A DNA stretch of 61,479 nucleotides from an uncultured Prevotella sp. (lineage in GTDB: Bacteria; Bacteroidota; Bacteroidia; Bacteroidales; Bacteroidaceae), in assembly GCA_947177775.1 (NCBI GenBank), contig CAMWVS010000011.1, forward strand, positions 1 through 61,479, written 5' to 3'. Shown in pieces: positions 17,179-27,084 of this stretch. Made by a program: the position numbers and the translations under genes. The first letter of the stretch is position 1; the number at the start of each line of letters is the position of its first letter. The notes beneath the pieces were generated by a model, which was not told the origin of the DNA, made no database searches, and worked only from the letters and a program-made list of their open reading frames with translations.

Positions 17179-17994
17179 TTACCGTATCACGGTGCCGTGT
17201 TTTCCGTCGATGGCGGTGGCTTTGGTGATGATGACACGTGCCACTCCGGCATCAATGGCGGCCAGGGCGTTCTCTATCTTGGGAAGCATGCCGCCGCTGA
17301 CTACACCTTCCGAGCGCAGGCGCAGGAAAGAGTCATGGGTTATCTCCGGAATCAGGGTGGAGTCATCGTCGGGATCGGCCATCACGCCGGGCTTCTCGAA
17401 GCTGTATATCAGCGTCACGTCATAATACGGCGCGAGTGATTTTGCCGTCTCCGCAGCTATTGTGTCGGCGTTTGTGTTGAGCATATTGCCATTGCCGTCG
17501 TGCGTCAGCGGAGCCATCACGGGCGTCACCCCGGCTTCTATCAGCCTCGAGAGAGCCTCTCCGTCGGCCTTTTCCACGTCGCCCACAAAGCCGAAATCGA
17601 CACCGTCTTTCAGCGGACGGCGGTGGCTGCGGATGACGTCCATATCGGCTCCGGTGAGTCCGAGGGCACAGACGCCAACAGACTGAAGCCGCGCCACAAT
17701 GTTCTTGTTGACCAGTCCGCCGTAGACCATGGTCACTACTTCGAGCATGTCACGGTCCGTAATGCGCCGGCCGCCGACCATACGGCTCTCTATTCCGAGC
17801 CGCGAGGCAACCTGGGTGGCCCGGCGTCCGCCGCCGTGGACGAGCACCTTGCGTCCCTCTATGGCACTGAAATCGGCCAGCAACTGTGTCAGCTGCGCCT
17901 CATCCTCGACGACTGCGCCGCCCACTTTGACGACCGTTATCGGTTGTTTGTCATGTTTTGCCGCATCCGGCATGATTGATATGTTGTCTGACAT
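17179..17994 (-). CDS. argB: acetylglutamate kinase
   Basis: The 271-residue amino-acid kinase phosphorylates N-acetylglutamate in arginine synthesis. Visible signatures are VVKVGGAVVEDE, KVLVHGGGRRATQVASRLG, AGVTPVMAPLTHDGNGNMLN-TNADTIA, YSFEKPGVM and GGMLPKIENALAAIDAGV. It lies downstream of the speA (arginine decarboxylase) gene on the same strand, separated by a long hairpin, so arginine synthesis and arginine use are neighbours here. Confidence 0.96.
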   Translation of the reverse strand: MSDNISIMPDAAKHDKQPITVVKVGGAVVEDEAQLTQLLADFSAIEGRKVLVHGGGRRATQVASRLGIESRMVGGRRITDRDMLEVVTMVYGGLVNKNIVARLQSVGVCALGLTGADMDVIRSHRRPLKDGVDFGFVGDVEKADGEALSRLIEAGVTPVMAPLTHDGNGNMLNTNADTIAAETAKSLAPYYDVTLIYSFEKPGVMADPDDDSTLIPEITHDSFLRLRSEGVVSGGMLPKIENALAAIDAGVARVIITKATAIDGKHGTVIR

Positions 17995-18059
17995 AATCTG
18001 AAGGTATATTGTTTTTTTTATTATTATTGGATAGGTCCTGATGACCGGTTCATATATTG

Positions 18060-18153
18060 AAACGCGAAGTCCGCAAAGGCGCGAAGATTTATTGTTCCGG
18101 TTCTGTTCGTTCCGTCGTAAACATATCTTTGCGCCTTTGCGGACTTCACGTTT
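18060..18153. terminator. long inverted repeat downstream of speA
   Basis: 29-base arms (18060-18088 and 18125-18153) around CGAAGTCCGCAAAGGCGC and its complement enclose a 36-base loop. There are two mismatches, one G-U in each strand's RNA. It lies after the speA stop and before argB and probably ends or processes the speA transcript. Similar GCAAAG-rich wording occurs near 61110-61155. Confidence 0.6.
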
Positions 18154-18230
18154 TCATAAGATTGACTATGTATCGGAATGTGTTCACATGAGGACAATGG
18201 TTCCTTTTGCTGTTTTTACATCCACTCCGT

Positions 18231-20123
18231 TCATTCCAGATATGTATATCCGTAGAGTCCTGAACGGTAGTTGCTGAGGAACTCCTTGCCTTCCTCGAGC
18301 GTTATCTTGCCCTGCTTGACGCTCTTCGCAACCCACACCTCAAGCTGGCGCACCAGCTTCTTCGGGTCATACTGAACATAGTCGAGCACCTCGGCCACGG
18401 TCTCACCGTCGATAATCTGGTCTATATGATAGTGGCCGTCCTGAACGCTGATGTGAACGGCGTTGGTGTCGCCGAAGAGATTGTGCATGTCGCCAAGTAT
18501 CTCCTGATAGGCTCCGACGAGGAATACGCCGAGATAGTAAGGCTCGTTCTTGCGCAACGTGTGGACCGGCAGGACATGCGAATTGTTGCGGTTGGTCACG
18601 AAATTGGCTATCTTGCCGTCGCTGTCGCACGTGATGTCCTGCAGCGTAGCATTGCGCGTGGGGCGTTCGCCGAGCCTCTGGATGGGCATGATGGGGAACA
18701 GCTGGTCTATGGCCCACGAGTCGGGAAGCGACTGGAAGAGCGAGAAATTACAGAAATACTTGTCCGCAAGGAGTTTGTCGAGGCTCATCAGTTCTTCCGG
18801 AGTGTGCTTGAGATGCTTCGCGAGGATGTTTATCTCGCGGCAGACGCTCCAGTACATGCTCTCTATCTCGGCTCTCGTCCGCAGGTCTACGATGCCGTGA
18901 CTGAACAGGTCGAGCGCCTCCTCGCGTATCTGCTGCGCGTCGTGCCAGTCCTCCAGCATGGTACGCGGGTTCAGGTTGTCCCATATATCATAAAGGTCCT
19001 TGACCAGCTGGTGGCTGTCGGCCGACGGCTCAAACTCCTCCGCCATCTGCGGCACGGCGGCCGTTTCCAGCACGTCGATGACCAGCACAGAGTGGTGGGC
19101 AGTCAGCGAGCGTCCGCTTTCGGTTATGATATTCGGATGGGGCAGTCCGTTCTTGTCGGCAGCGTCCACGAAGGTGTATATACAGTCATTGCCATATTCC
19201 TGTATGGAATAGTTGACGGAGCTTTCGCTGCTGGGCGAGCGCGTGCCGTCATAGTCGACACCGAGTCCGCCGCCGCAGTCCACGAAATCGACGTTATAAC
19301 CCATCTTGTGCAGTTGTGTGTAGAACTGTGCGGCCTCCCGCAGAGCGGCCTGTATGCGACGTATATTGGTTATCTGGCTGCCTATATGGAAATGGATCAG
19401 TCTCAGACAGTCGCGCATTCCCTTGCGTTCGAGCATGTCGAGCGCTTCGAGCAGTTCACTGCTGTTGAGTCCGAATTTGCTTGCGTCTCCGCCGCTCTCC
19501 TCCCATTTTCCGCTTCCGGAGGCTGCAAGTTTGATACGGATTCCGAGATTTGGAGTGACGTTGAGTTTCTTGGCCACCCGGGCTATTATTTCCAGTTCGT
19601 TGAGCTTCTCTACGACGATGAAGATGCGCTTTCCCATCTTCTGCGCCAGCAGAGCCAGCTCTATGTAGCTTTGGTCCTTGTAGCCGTTGCAGACAATGAT
19701 GGAGTCGCTCTGACACTGTACGGCTATTACGGCGTGAAGCTCCGGCTTCGAGCCTGCCTCCAGTCCGAGGTTGAACTTGCGTCCGTGGGAGATTATTTCT
19801 TCCACTACGGGCTGCATCTGGTTGGCTTTTATGGGGTAGATTATGAAGTGCTCGGCCTTATAGCCGTACTCCTCCGCCGCACGTTTGAAACAGCAGTTTG
19901 TCTTTTCTATGCGATTGTCGAGGATATCGGGGAAGCGCAGCAGCACGGGGCTCGTGACATCACGCAGCGCCAGCTCGTCCATAACTTCGCGCAGGTCAAT
20001 CTGCGTTTCGTCCTTGCATGGTGTGACATAGACATCGCCGCTGTCGTTGATGCCAAAGTAGGAAGTGCCCCAACCGTTGATGTTGTAGAGCTCCTTCGAG
20101 TCTTCGATAGTCCACTTTTTCAT
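18231..20123 (-). CDS. speA: biosynthetic arginine decarboxylase
   Basis: The 630-residue PLP enzyme converts arginine to agmatine, the first step of polyamine synthesis by this route. It opens MKKWTIEDSKELYNINGWG, followed by the PLP-lysine segment IIYPIKANQMQPV. The barrel carries IRIKLAASGSGKW, LIHFHIGSQI and VDCGGGLGVDYDGT. Later come NIITESGRSLTAHHSVLV and the C-terminal GVFLVGAYQEILGDMHNLFGD. The length is normal for the SpeA family. Confidence 0.97.
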   Translation of the reverse strand: MKKWTIEDSKELYNINGWGTSYFGINDSGDVYVTPCKDETQIDLREVMDELALRDVTSPVLLRFPDILDNRIEKTNCCFKRAAEEYGYKAEHFIIYPIKANQMQPVVEEIISHGRKFNLGLEAGSKPELHAVIAVQCQSDSIIVCNGYKDQSYIELALLAQKMGKRIFIVVEKLNELEIIARVAKKLNVTPNLGIRIKLAASGSGKWEESGGDASKFGLNSSELLEALDMLERKGMRDCLRLIHFHIGSQITNIRRIQAALREAAQFYTQLHKMGYNVDFVDCGGGLGVDYDGTRSPSSESSVNYSIQEYGNDCIYTFVDAADKNGLPHPNIITESGRSLTAHHSVLVIDVLETAAVPQMAEEFEPSADSHQLVKDLYDIWDNLNPRTMLEDWHDAQQIREEALDLFSHGIVDLRTRAEIESMYWSVCREINILAKHLKHTPEELMSLDKLLADKYFCNFSLFQSLPDSWAIDQLFPIMPIQRLGERPTRNATLQDITCDSDGKIANFVTNRNNSHVLPVHTLRKNEPYYLGVFLVGAYQEILGDMHNLFGDTNAVHISVQDGHYHIDQIIDGETVAEVLDYVQYDPKKLVRQLEVWVAKSVKQGKITLEEGKEFLSNYRSGLYGYTYLE

Positions 20124-20250
20124 TCAGTCTTTCTTTTTTTTTAAGGGAGTTGAAGGATTTAGATGATTAGGAATAGGAATAGAAAGAGGAAGAAAAGCCG
20201 CACGGCCCTGCCGTAGCATGACCGCCGGGCGGTTCTTCTGCCTCCTGAAA

Positions 20251-20778
20251 TCATATGTCAAGTAGTTCCCGGAGTCTTTCCACAGAGATTTTTATCTTTT
20301 CGTAGTTGTCCATCAGGCTCACGTCCAGCGTGTGGCGGGCTTTGGCGTAGAACGGTTCGCGCCGTTCCAGCTGTTCTTTTATGAACGCGACGAGTTCTTC
20401 CTTCGACTTGCCTTTCAGCAACGGGCGTTCCGTCTTGCCCACAAGCAGATGGCGGTAGAGCACGTCGGCATCGGCCTTGAGATAGACCACGTCGCCCTGA
20501 GCGTTCATATAGTCCATATTGTCGAAGAAGCACGGTGTTCCGCCACCACAGCTGATGACCACGTCTTCAAACTCCGCCACCTCATGAAGCATGTTGTATT
20601 CAATTTTCCGGAAGCCGTCCTCGCCTTTCTCGGCGAATATCTGCGGCACGGTCTTGTGCTGGCGGCTTTCTATATACCAGTCCAAATCATAGAACTGGAG
20701 TCCCAGTTCCCTGGCCAGCGCCTTGCCGACAGTGGTTTTTCCGGCGCCCATATAGCCTACGATGATTATTCTCTGCAT
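20251..20778 (-). CDS. aroK: shikimate kinase
   Basis: The 175-residue kinase phosphorylates shikimate in chorismate synthesis. The start at 20778 (MQRIIIVGYMGAGKTTVGK) puts the P-loop at residues 8-16, as usual; the longer upstream frame overlaps topA and is not supported. Shikimate-binding residues fit FYDLDWYIESR, FRKIEYNMLHEV and CGGGTPCF. It starts 39 bases after the topA stop, so it is probably co-transcribed with topA. Confidence 0.95.
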   Translation of the reverse strand: MQRIIIVGYMGAGKTTVGKALARELGLQFYDLDWYIESRQHKTVPQIFAEKGEDGFRKIEYNMLHEVAEFEDVVISCGGGTPCFFDNMDYMNAQGDVVYLKADADVLYRHLLVGKTERPLLKGKSKEELVAFIKEQLERREPFYAKARHTLDVSLMDNYEKIKISVERLRELLDI

Positions 20779-20816
20779 GTCATTGGAGAAGTTGTCGGAA
20801 GGAACTTCCGGAGTTC

Positions 20817-23168
20817 TTATTTCTTCTTTACCGGTGCGGCCTTGACGATTTCCATGCACTCTTCAAATGTCAGCTCGGCCGCACGCTCATGCATGTTTTT
20901 CGGCAGACGATAGTTCTTTCCGCCGTATGCGATGTAGGGGCCATAGCGGCCGTTGAGCACTTCCATTCCGGGGTCTTCGTCGAACACCTTTATGTGGCGC
21001 TGGTCCTCCTGCTGACGTTTCTTCTCTATCAGTCCGACGGCCGTTTCGAGCGTTACCGTCATGGGGTCTTCGCCCTTGGGGAGCGAGACATACTTGCGGT
21101 TGTGGAGCACGTAGGGTCCGAAGCGGCCGGCACCTATTACGACTTTCGTGCCTTCATATTCGCCGATCTCGCGTGGAAGCCGGAACAGTTCGAGGGCCTC
21201 CTCCAGCGTGATTGTCTCCATGCTCTTGTCCGAGGGTAGCTGTGCGAAACGCGGTTTTTCCTCCTCGTCAGCCGAGCCTATCTGAACAACAGGACCATAG
21301 CGGCCTATCTTCACGAAGACGGGGCGTCCGCTGCCGGGCTCGTTGCCGAGCTGACGCTCACCGGCCTTGTGTTCCGAACGGGTGTTGATGGTTTTCTCTA
21401 CGGTGGGTCCGAAGTCGCGGTAGAAGTCTTTCATCATGTCGGTCCATTTCTCTCCGCCTTCGGCTATTTCATCGAAACGGTGTTCCACTTTCGCCGTGAA
21501 GTTGTAGTCCATTATGCCGGGGAAATACTTCATCAGGAAGTCATTGACCACGATTCCGATGTCCGTCGGCAGAAGTTTGCCCTTGTCGCTACCGGCCATC
21601 TCGTGACGAACCTTCTGGGTTATCAATTTTCCCTTGAGCGTATCGACGGTATATTCGCGTTCCTCGCCTTTCCGGTCGCCCTTGTGGACATAGTCGCGCT
21701 GCTGTATCGTGCTGATTGTCGGGGCATAGGTTGAGGGACGTCCGATTCCCAGTTCCTCAAGTTTGTGAACGAGGCTGGCCTCGGTATATCGTGACGGTCC
21801 CTGACTGTAACGTTCTGTGGCCGTTATCTCACGCCGGGTCAGCTCCTGCCCCTTGTGCATGGGCGGCAACAGGCGTGCGGAATCGTCATCCGACGTCTGG
21901 TCGTCGTCGCCGTCAGACTCGCGGTAGACTTTCAGGAAGCCGTCGAAGGTGACAACTTCGCCGGTAGCGAGGAAGGTGTGGCCTCCCTCATCTCCATTTG
22001 AAGGAACGGAGGCGGTCCCTCCGTTTATCCCTATGACGACCGTCGTCTTCTCTATCTCCGCGTCTGCCATCTGGCTTGCGGCAGTGCGCTTCCATATCAG
22101 GTCATAGAGACGCTTTTCCTGGGCCGTGCCCTCTATAGTGGTTGCGTTCATGTATGTAGGGCGTATGGCCTCGTGGGCCTCCTGCGCTCCTTTCGAGTTG
22201 GTCTGATACTGTCGCGTCCGGCTGTATTGCTCACCCCACGTGCCGACAATCTCTTCTTTCGACGCCGCGAGACACAGTGAAGAGAGATTGACCGAGTCCG
22301 TACGCATGTATGTAATCCGTCCGCTTTCATAAAGATGCTGTGCGACCATCATTGTCTGGCTAACGGTGAATCCCAGCTTCCGGGCGGCTTCCTGCTGCAG
22401 CGTAGACGTTGTGAACGGCGGAGCGGGCGTGCGGCGGAGCGGTTTCTTCGTTATGGAGTCGATGGTGAACGTGGCGTCTTTACATCTTTCGAGGAATGCC
22501 GTCACCTCTTCGTGGGTCTTGAACCGTGTGGACAGTTCGGCTTTGACCTCGGTTGCGGAGCCGTCAGGATTGGTCAGTGCGAATATGCCGTTCACGCGAT
22601 AGTAAGTTTCGCTGCGGAAGTCTTTTATCTCGCGCTCGCGCTCGACAATGAGACGCACGGCTACGCTCTGCACGCGACCGGCCGAGAGAGCCGGCTTGAC
22701 CTTGCGCCAGAGCACGGGCGAGAGCTTGAAGCCCACGATGCGGTCCAGAACGCGGCGCGCCTGCTGCGCGTTGACAAGGTTCATGTCAAGCCGCCGCGGG
22801 TTCTTGATGGCTTCAAGAATGGCTGGTCGCGTAATTTCGTGGAACACAATACGATTGGTCTTGGCCTCATCCAGACCGAGCACTTCACAAAGATGCCACG
22901 ATATGGCTTCTCCCTCGCGGTCCTCATCGGACGCCAGCCAGACCATTTCCGCCTTCTTGGCGTTGGCCTTGAGGTCACGCACAAGTTTTTCCTTCTCCTC
23001 CGGTATCTCGTAGTCGGGTTCCAAAGTATCCATATCTACGCTCAGCTCCTTCTTCTTCAGGTCGCGTATGTGGCCGTAGCTGGACATCACCTTGTAGTCC
23101 TCGCCCAAAAACTTCTCTATCGTCTTGGCCTTGGCCGGTGACTCGACTATCACTAAATTCTTCTGCAT
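20817..23168 (-). CDS. topA: DNA topoisomerase I (type IA)
   Basis: The 783-residue enzyme relaxes negative supercoils. The start at 23168 (MQKNLVIVESPAKAKTIEKF) gives the standard Toprim opening; upstream codons are rejected. The Toprim acidic triad appears as WLASDEDREGEAISWHL. The catalytic tyrosine is in RITYMRTDSVNLS, roughly residue 300. The C-terminus has Bacteroidetes-type repeats (VKIGRYGPVVQIG, VIGAGRFGPYVLHN, LNGRYGPYIAYGGKNYRLP) in place of cysteine zinc fingers. A minus-strand TACTTTTG -7 element lies at 23203-23196. Confidence 0.97.
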   Translation of the reverse strand: MQKNLVIVESPAKAKTIEKFLGEDYKVMSSYGHIRDLKKKELSVDMDTLEPDYEIPEEKEKLVRDLKANAKKAEMVWLASDEDREGEAISWHLCEVLGLDEAKTNRIVFHEITRPAILEAIKNPRRLDMNLVNAQQARRVLDRIVGFKLSPVLWRKVKPALSAGRVQSVAVRLIVEREREIKDFRSETYYRVNGIFALTNPDGSATEVKAELSTRFKTHEEVTAFLERCKDATFTIDSITKKPLRRTPAPPFTTSTLQQEAARKLGFTVSQTMMVAQHLYESGRITYMRTDSVNLSSLCLAASKEEIVGTWGEQYSRTRQYQTNSKGAQEAHEAIRPTYMNATTIEGTAQEKRLYDLIWKRTAASQMADAEIEKTTVVIGINGGTASVPSNGDEGGHTFLATGEVVTFDGFLKVYRESDGDDDQTSDDDSARLLPPMHKGQELTRREITATERYSQGPSRYTEASLVHKLEELGIGRPSTYAPTISTIQQRDYVHKGDRKGEEREYTVDTLKGKLITQKVRHEMAGSDKGKLLPTDIGIVVNDFLMKYFPGIMDYNFTAKVEHRFDEIAEGGEKWTDMMKDFYRDFGPTVEKTINTRSEHKAGERQLGNEPGSGRPVFVKIGRYGPVVQIGSADEEEKPRFAQLPSDKSMETITLEEALELFRLPREIGEYEGTKVVIGAGRFGPYVLHNRKYVSLPKGEDPMTVTLETAVGLIEKKRQQEDQRHIKVFDEDPGMEVLNGRYGPYIAYGGKNYRLPKNMHERAAELTFEECMEIVKAAPVKKK

Positions 23169-23564
23169 AATCGATATATTTACTTCTTTGGGGTGCAAAA
23201 GTAAGCAAAACTTTTTCCACCACATTATATATAAAGCAAAATTTCTACTTTTTTAATGATTTCCCGCGGGCGGGTATCTGCTCAGCTATTTATCTGATTG
23301 AAATTCAGCTCCGTGTAGGGACGCCCCGATACTTCCGGAATGCCGGTTGCCGCCCCCCAACCCGTCGGAATCACAGCCTGCAAGACGCGCTCTCAGGCCG
23401 CTACCGCCAATCCGCAATGGATTTATCGCCACAAAACCATGCGTATGAGCCAACGATTTTATCGGGCCGGCGCGATATTTCAAAGTTTTTTATTACTTTT
23501 GCAGGGTACATAATCCAGGCGCGCTCCACGGAGTCAAAGCGCTGTCAACACTACTAATAGAGTC
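23169..23564. other. divergent intergenic region topA / LruC lipoprotein
   Basis: This gap of about 400 bases has a topA -7 element on minus (23203-23196) and a TACTTTTG -7 element on plus (23494-23501), about 63 bases before the lipoprotein ATG. The -33 elements are weak or absent. I see no gene or strong repeat in the rest. Confidence 0.5.
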
Positions 23565-25934
23565 ATGTTCAGAGACACTAAAACAATCGTATGGGCCGCA
23601 CTGCTTTCCACTGCAGTGACCGCATGCAAACCGAAAGACTATTTTGACCCCGACGCCTACAAGGAAATCATAAGCAAGGCCTTTCCCGTGAACGGTGTCG
23701 ACCCGCAACATCAGTGGAATCTCATGCGAACCGTCACGGCACGCGTCACGGTCAACTGGTTCTATCCGGGCGACTACCGCGTGGACATCTATGCCAACGA
23801 CCCCATGTCGGCCACGCCCGCACTCATAATGGGCGGAGGGACGGTGGCCGACGGCGGAACGCTGACCATGCCACTGTCATGTCCGGCCGGAGGCCTGGAG
23901 ACAGTTTTCGTTGCCCTGACCGACCCGCAGGGCCACCGCACAGTCAAGACGGCAAGACTCACCGGAACGACCGTTGACTGCCGGTTTGACAAAGGCACTG
24001 ACGGGCAGGAAGAACCACAGCCCGGCTATAGTGTCATGACAATGACCCGCCCCGACATCGCGTCCATGACAACAGGAACGACCGAGGTGGGAACCGACGG
24101 CAACAGCGGGAAAATGACCATCAGCGGAACGACGACAGCATGGATAGCCGCACTGGAAACAGAACCGGGTACCTCGCTCTGCGTCAGCGGGACATGGACT
24201 CTGGAACGCAATCAGACCATCGGCGCGGGCGCGACGGTCGTGGTAACGTCCGGAGGACGAATCGTAATACCCTCCGGAACAACCCTAACGGCAGCTCCCC
24301 GCACGGCGGCTGCACCCTCCGGACGCATCATCGTCATGCCGGGAGCAACGATTGAAGGCGACGGGATTTCTGCCGGCAACGACGGTGCGGCGGCAGGAGA
24401 CATTCCGGCGATATATAACGGAGGCAAAATCAGCATATCGAGACTGACGCTCGGCGGAGCCACCGTCTACAACGCAGGCGGAGCTACGCTTTCCGCCACA
24501 GAAATCACTGCCGTGGCCGATGGCGCCCGACTCGTCAACCACGGACTCGCGGAGGCCTCAAGAGCCGGACAGACAGGAACGGGGGCAACGGCACAGCGCG
24601 CTTGTCTCGCACTGGAAAACGCATGTCGTGTCAGTATCGGCGGCCGGCTCACGCTGGGAGCGACGTCACGCATAGCCCGCGGAGCCTATGTGGGCTGCGG
24701 CTCGCTCGAGCTAACGGGAACAGCCAACGGTGGCAGCATGCTGTTTCTCGGGCCGGATGCCTGCATCAGAAGCAACGGACGGACCGACATCTCCCACTTC
24801 GGCATCATGGGACCGACCGCAGGCAGCTATGCCTTTGTGGAAACGGGAGAAATAGGAACAGTCACGATGACTCCCTCTGTGAGAGAAGAATATATCGCAG
24901 GACGTGTCAATCTCGTCTATCCGCAGGGAACGGCCAACATCAGTCAGCTATATAATATGTATAACGGAAATGCTTCCGGAAACAACATATTCTGGAACGA
25001 AGCGGAAAAGAGCGTCGTCACATCGGCCTCGCCTGCCTACACCCGTGAGGCAGACGACTGTTCGGAAGGATTCACCAGCCTGACCGACAGTCCTGTCAGC
25101 GAGGAGGACTACGGCATCCGCTATCTCTTTGAAGACAATTTCCCACAGGAAGGTGACTACGACTTCAATGATCTCGTGCTTACCGTAGCACCGCGCGTCG
25201 ACGGCTGCAACGTGACACTCCGCGTCACGCTCAATGCCGTAGGCTCCACCAAACAGATGGCAGCGGCCATAAGAATCAGAGGCGTCAGCCGGAACGAGGT
25301 GACGGCAGCGGCCATGGAAGGCGATTTTGACTTCAACAACGGCAAGCCCGTATCCTCCTACATGATTATCGACTCGCGCGACATGCTCCTTCCGGACGAC
25401 AAAAACCTGACCGGCGACCTTGTGATCAATCTCTTCAGCGATGCCCACTGGGCCTTGTCACACACGATGGAAAGCAACGGAAACATACGGCGGTGGCTCT
25501 ACAATACGGTCGACATGTCGGACAGCGGCCGACGACCCGACTGCGAAGACGTGCCTCCCGTGACCGTAACCTACCGCCTCACACTCGCCTCACCCGAAGC
25601 AGCGGCACGTTTTGCGGCCGAAAACCTCGACGCCTTCGTCATTGAAAGCACTAACGGCCTTTTCTTCGAAGTACACACACACGCCTACAAACTTGAACAG
25701 GTCATCTACCGATATATCAAGGACCCGGCCAGCTATGCCGACAGCTACGTCTGGGCACTGCAGGTCCCCTCGCCCACACGGTGGCCGCTGGAGGGAATAA
25801 CAATCGGTTCAAACCGCGGAGGCGTGTTCAGCGGTGCCTATCAGATGCCGGGACAGTCGTTCTGCGAATGGGCCATATCACGCGGGAAAGCCCTCAACTG
25901 GTGGATGTATCCCACGGAAAAGATGGTCAAATGA
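23565..25934 (+). CDS. LruC/DUF4842-domain lipoprotein with beta-solenoid-like region
   Basis: The 789-residue protein is a predicted lipoprotein: lipobox VTAC with Cys21 and a tail KPKDYFDPD. It carries the family opening VNGVDPQHQWNLMRTV, also found in the paralogue at 49622. The middle (roughly residues 215-420) is a run of short beta-rich, Gly/Thr/Ala-rich repeats (GRIVIPSGTTLTAAP, GRIIVMPGATIEGDG, GGKISISRLTLGG) like a right-handed beta-helix. The C-terminal third has the acidic DYDFNDLVLTV motif of LruC/DUF4842 domains, probably Ca2+-binding (inference). It is probably on the cell surface and may be adhesive. An ECF sigma operon follows at about 100 bases. Confidence 0.82.
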   Translation: MFRDTKTIVWAALLSTAVTACKPKDYFDPDAYKEIISKAFPVNGVDPQHQWNLMRTVTARVTVNWFYPGDYRVDIYANDPMSATPALIMGGGTVADGGTLTMPLSCPAGGLETVFVALTDPQGHRTVKTARLTGTTVDCRFDKGTDGQEEPQPGYSVMTMTRPDIASMTTGTTEVGTDGNSGKMTISGTTTAWIAALETEPGTSLCVSGTWTLERNQTIGAGATVVVTSGGRIVIPSGTTLTAAPRTAAAPSGRIIVMPGATIEGDGISAGNDGAAAGDIPAIYNGGKISISRLTLGGATVYNAGGATLSATEITAVADGARLVNHGLAEASRAGQTGTGATAQRACLALENACRVSIGGRLTLGATSRIARGAYVGCGSLELTGTANGGSMLFLGPDACIRSNGRTDISHFGIMGPTAGSYAFVETGEIGTVTMTPSVREEYIAGRVNLVYPQGTANISQLYNMYNGNASGNNIFWNEAEKSVVTSASPAYTREADDCSEGFTSLTDSPVSEEDYGIRYLFEDNFPQEGDYDFNDLVLTVAPRVDGCNVTLRVTLNAVGSTKQMAAAIRIRGVSRNEVTAAAMEGDFDFNNGKPVSSYMIIDSRDMLLPDDKNLTGDLVINLFSDAHWALSHTMESNGNIRRWLYNTVDMSDSGRRPDCEDVPPVTVTYRLTLASPEAAARFAAENLDAFVIESTNGLFFEVHTHAYKLEQVIYRYIKDPASYADSYVWALQVPSPTRWPLEGITIGSNRGGVFSGAYQMPGQSFCEWAISRGKALNWWMYPTEKMVK

Positions 25935-26039
25935 CGGTTCCGGAAACATCACGGGAACGAACCGGCGCTTGCTTTAACGCTTTTTAACCACCATCACTGT
26001 AACATCTGCCACTCCTGAATCGTCTTGCATATAGAGAGG

Positions 26040-26567
26040 ATGAAAAAAATCAGTTTTCGGGACGATGTGCTGCCGCTGAAGAATGAACTCTTCCGGCTCG
26101 CACTCCGCATTACTCTCGATAAGGCGGAGGCGGAAGACATTGTGCAGGAAACCATGATAAAAGTCTGGAACAGGCGCGAGGATTTGGCCGGAATTGATTC
26201 CGTCGAGGCTTTCTGCCTGACCATCTGCCGGAATCTGGCGCTGGACAAGATCAAAACAGCCGCAAGACGGACATCCCTGCGCTCAGCGGAAACAACCGAA
26301 GCAGAAACAACGCCAGACAGTTCCTACATGGCCAACCCGGCCGAACAGGCCGAACTGAAAGACCGGGTAAGGCTCATCAGAGACATAATAGACTCTCTGC
26401 CCGAGAAACAACGGTGCGTAATGCAGCTGCGGGATTTCGAGGGGAAAAGCTATAAGGAGATTGCCGCAGTACTCGCAATAAGCGAGGAACAGGTGAAAGT
26501 GAACATCTTCAGAGCAAGACAAGCCATCAGGCAAAAATTCATTGAAACAGAGAATTATGGACTATAA
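26040..26567 (+). CDS. ECF-type RNA polymerase sigma factor
   Basis: The 175-residue protein starts at 26040 (MKKISFRDDVLPLKNELF) after GAGAGG. Sigma-2 is visible in DKAEAEDIVQETMIKVWNRR and VEAFCLTICRNLALDKIK. Sigma-4 is visible in SLPEKQRCVMQLRDFEGKSY and AAVLAISEEQVKVNIFRAR. It overlaps the next gene (putative anti-sigma factor) by 11 bases, and a DUF4252 gene follows directly. This sigma/anti-sigma/DUF4252 arrangement is common in Bacteroidetes. The stimulus is unknown. Confidence 0.93.
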   Translation: MKKISFRDDVLPLKNELFRLALRITLDKAEAEDIVQETMIKVWNRREDLAGIDSVEAFCLTICRNLALDKIKTAARRTSLRSAETTEAETTPDSSYMANPAEQAELKDRVRLIRDIIDSLPEKQRCVMQLRDFEGKSYKEIAAVLAISEEQVKVNIFRARQAIRQKFIETENYGL

Positions 26568-27084
26568 GTACATCGAACAACTCATGGAACGCTACTGGCA
26601 GGGCACGACCACGCTGGAGGAAGAGCAGATTCTGCACACTTTCTTCCGGCAGAAGGATATCCCCGCCGGACTGCAAAGGTTCCGCGACGTCTTCATCTGT
26701 ATGGACCGGATGAAAGACGGGGAGACACTGGGCGATGACTTTGATGCCCGCATACTCGCCATGACAGCCGACGAACAGCCCGTCAAAGCACGCACCATCA
26801 CCATGAGGCGCCGGATGATGCCACTGTTCAAGGCCGCCGCCGTGGTGGCCATCGTAGTTACGCTGGGAAATGCCGCACAGATGTCGTTCAGACAGGAAAG
26901 CTACGCAGACACCGACGAAATCAACTACACGGGATACGAAGACACTTTCAGCGACCCGTCGATGGCATACGACAAGGTCCACAACGCCCTGGAACTGGTT
27001 TCCGAAGGCATAAGCAGCGCACAAAGGCCCGACTCGGCCACCGCCGCGATGACCTTGCAGAATGACTCTATAAGACTGAAATAA
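26557..27084 (+). CDS. single-pass membrane protein, putative anti-sigma factor
   Basis: The 175-residue protein has a cytoplasmic N-terminal region (MDYKYIEQLMERYWQGTTTL, with EEEQILHTFFRQKDIP) typical of Bacteroidetes proteins encoded after ECF factors. One membrane helix (about residues 88-106, AAAVVAIVVTLGNAA) and a periplasmic tail follow. Its start overlaps the sigma gene by 11 bases and its stop abuts the DUF4252 start, so the three are translationally coupled. Sequestering the sigma factor at the membrane is inferred from this layout; no zinc-binding anti-sigma motif is visible. Confidence 0.75.
   Translation: MDYKYIEQLMERYWQGTTTLEEEQILHTFFRQKDIPAGLQRFRDVFICMDRMKDGETLGDDFDARILAMTADEQPVKARTITMRRRMMPLFKAAAVVAIVVTLGNAAQMSFRQESYADTDEINYTGYEDTFSDPSMAYDKVHNALELVSEGISSAQRPDSATAAMTLQNDSIRLK

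Noticed and set aside
18426..20144. Long plus-strand open frame opposite speA
   Set aside because: It is antisense to a clear arginine decarboxylase gene in GC-rich coding sequence and has no domain of its own.
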